The position numbers and the translations under genes are program-made. This document shows, piece after piece, positions 6,720-6,770 of a stretch of 6,770 nucleotides of DNA (its first letter is position 1; each line of letters opens with the position of its first letter). The DNA is from Bacteroidales bacterium (GTDB taxonomy: Bacteria; Bacteroidota; Bacteroidia; Bacteroidales; Bacteroidaceae): the NCBI GenBank assembly GCA_030523385.1, contig JAUNIV010000132.1, positions 1 to 6,770 of the forward strand. Reading direction: 5' to 3'. The notes under the pieces are model-generated. The model saw only the letters and a program-made list of their open reading frames with translations. It was not told the DNA's origin and did no database searches.

Positions 6720-6770
6720 TTTGATAATCTGACAGACAAATTTTCAAATTTGATAATCTGACACACGAAT
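6720..6770. repeat. Two-copy 22-base direct repeat, 29-base period, at the window edge
   Basis: Copy 1 spans 6720-6741 and copy 2 spans 6749-6770. They agree at 20 of 22 positions and share the core TTTGATAATCTGACA. The seven bases between them are TTTCAAA. Copy 2 ends exactly at the window edge, so more copies may follow. The repeats begin three bases after the regulator's stop codon. The unit length is similar to the 17-base half-sites bound by AraC-family proteins, which makes an operator role possible. A tandem repeat array or mobile-element end cannot be excluded. Confidence 0.7.

Noticed and set aside
6720..6770. CRISPR array start
   Set aside because: The gap between copies is only seven bases, too short for a spacer, and no cas gene is in the window.

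Overview
The window looks like a chromosomal segment of a Bacteroides-type gut Bacteroidota. The reasons are moderately GC-balanced coding sequence, AT-rich short intergenic gaps, mostly absent Shine-Dalgarno sequences, and -7 promoter boxes of the Bacteroides TAnnTTTG type in front of two genes. A complete Kdo transferase gene also indicates a Gram-negative cell. The genus is inferred from these traits, not proven.

Left part (34-2815, minus strand): gltX (glutamyl-tRNA synthetase) followed 16 bases later by waaA (Kdo transferase of lipopolysaccharide synthesis), most likely one operon read leftwards. Its promoter lies in the 81-base divergent gap 2816-2896. Middle (2897-4954, plus strand): a large 7TM-HD phosphohydrolase of the PgpH/YqfF family, predicted to degrade cyclic di-AMP. 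Its 3' end overlaps by 26 bases the 3' end of a convergent low-molecular-weight protein-tyrosine phosphatase gene (4929-5411, minus strand).

Right part (5503-6717, plus strand): a membrane-anchored AraC-type transcription regulator with about seven predicted transmembrane segments, divergent from the phosphatase gene. Directly after its stop codon there is a near-perfect 22-base direct repeat with a 29-base period that runs into the window edge. These repeats are the least explained part of the window. They could be operator sites for the regulator in front of an unseen downstream gene, or the start of a longer repeat array.

Four of the five genes are recognisable housekeeping or signalling genes (translation, envelope synthesis, cyclic-nucleotide turnover, protein dephosphorylation). 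I see no RNA gene, CRISPR array, insertion sequence or intact mobile element. No clearly new system is evident. The best candidates for follow-up are the regulator with its adjacent repeats, and the symmetrical divergent promoter region between gltX and the HD hydrolase gene.
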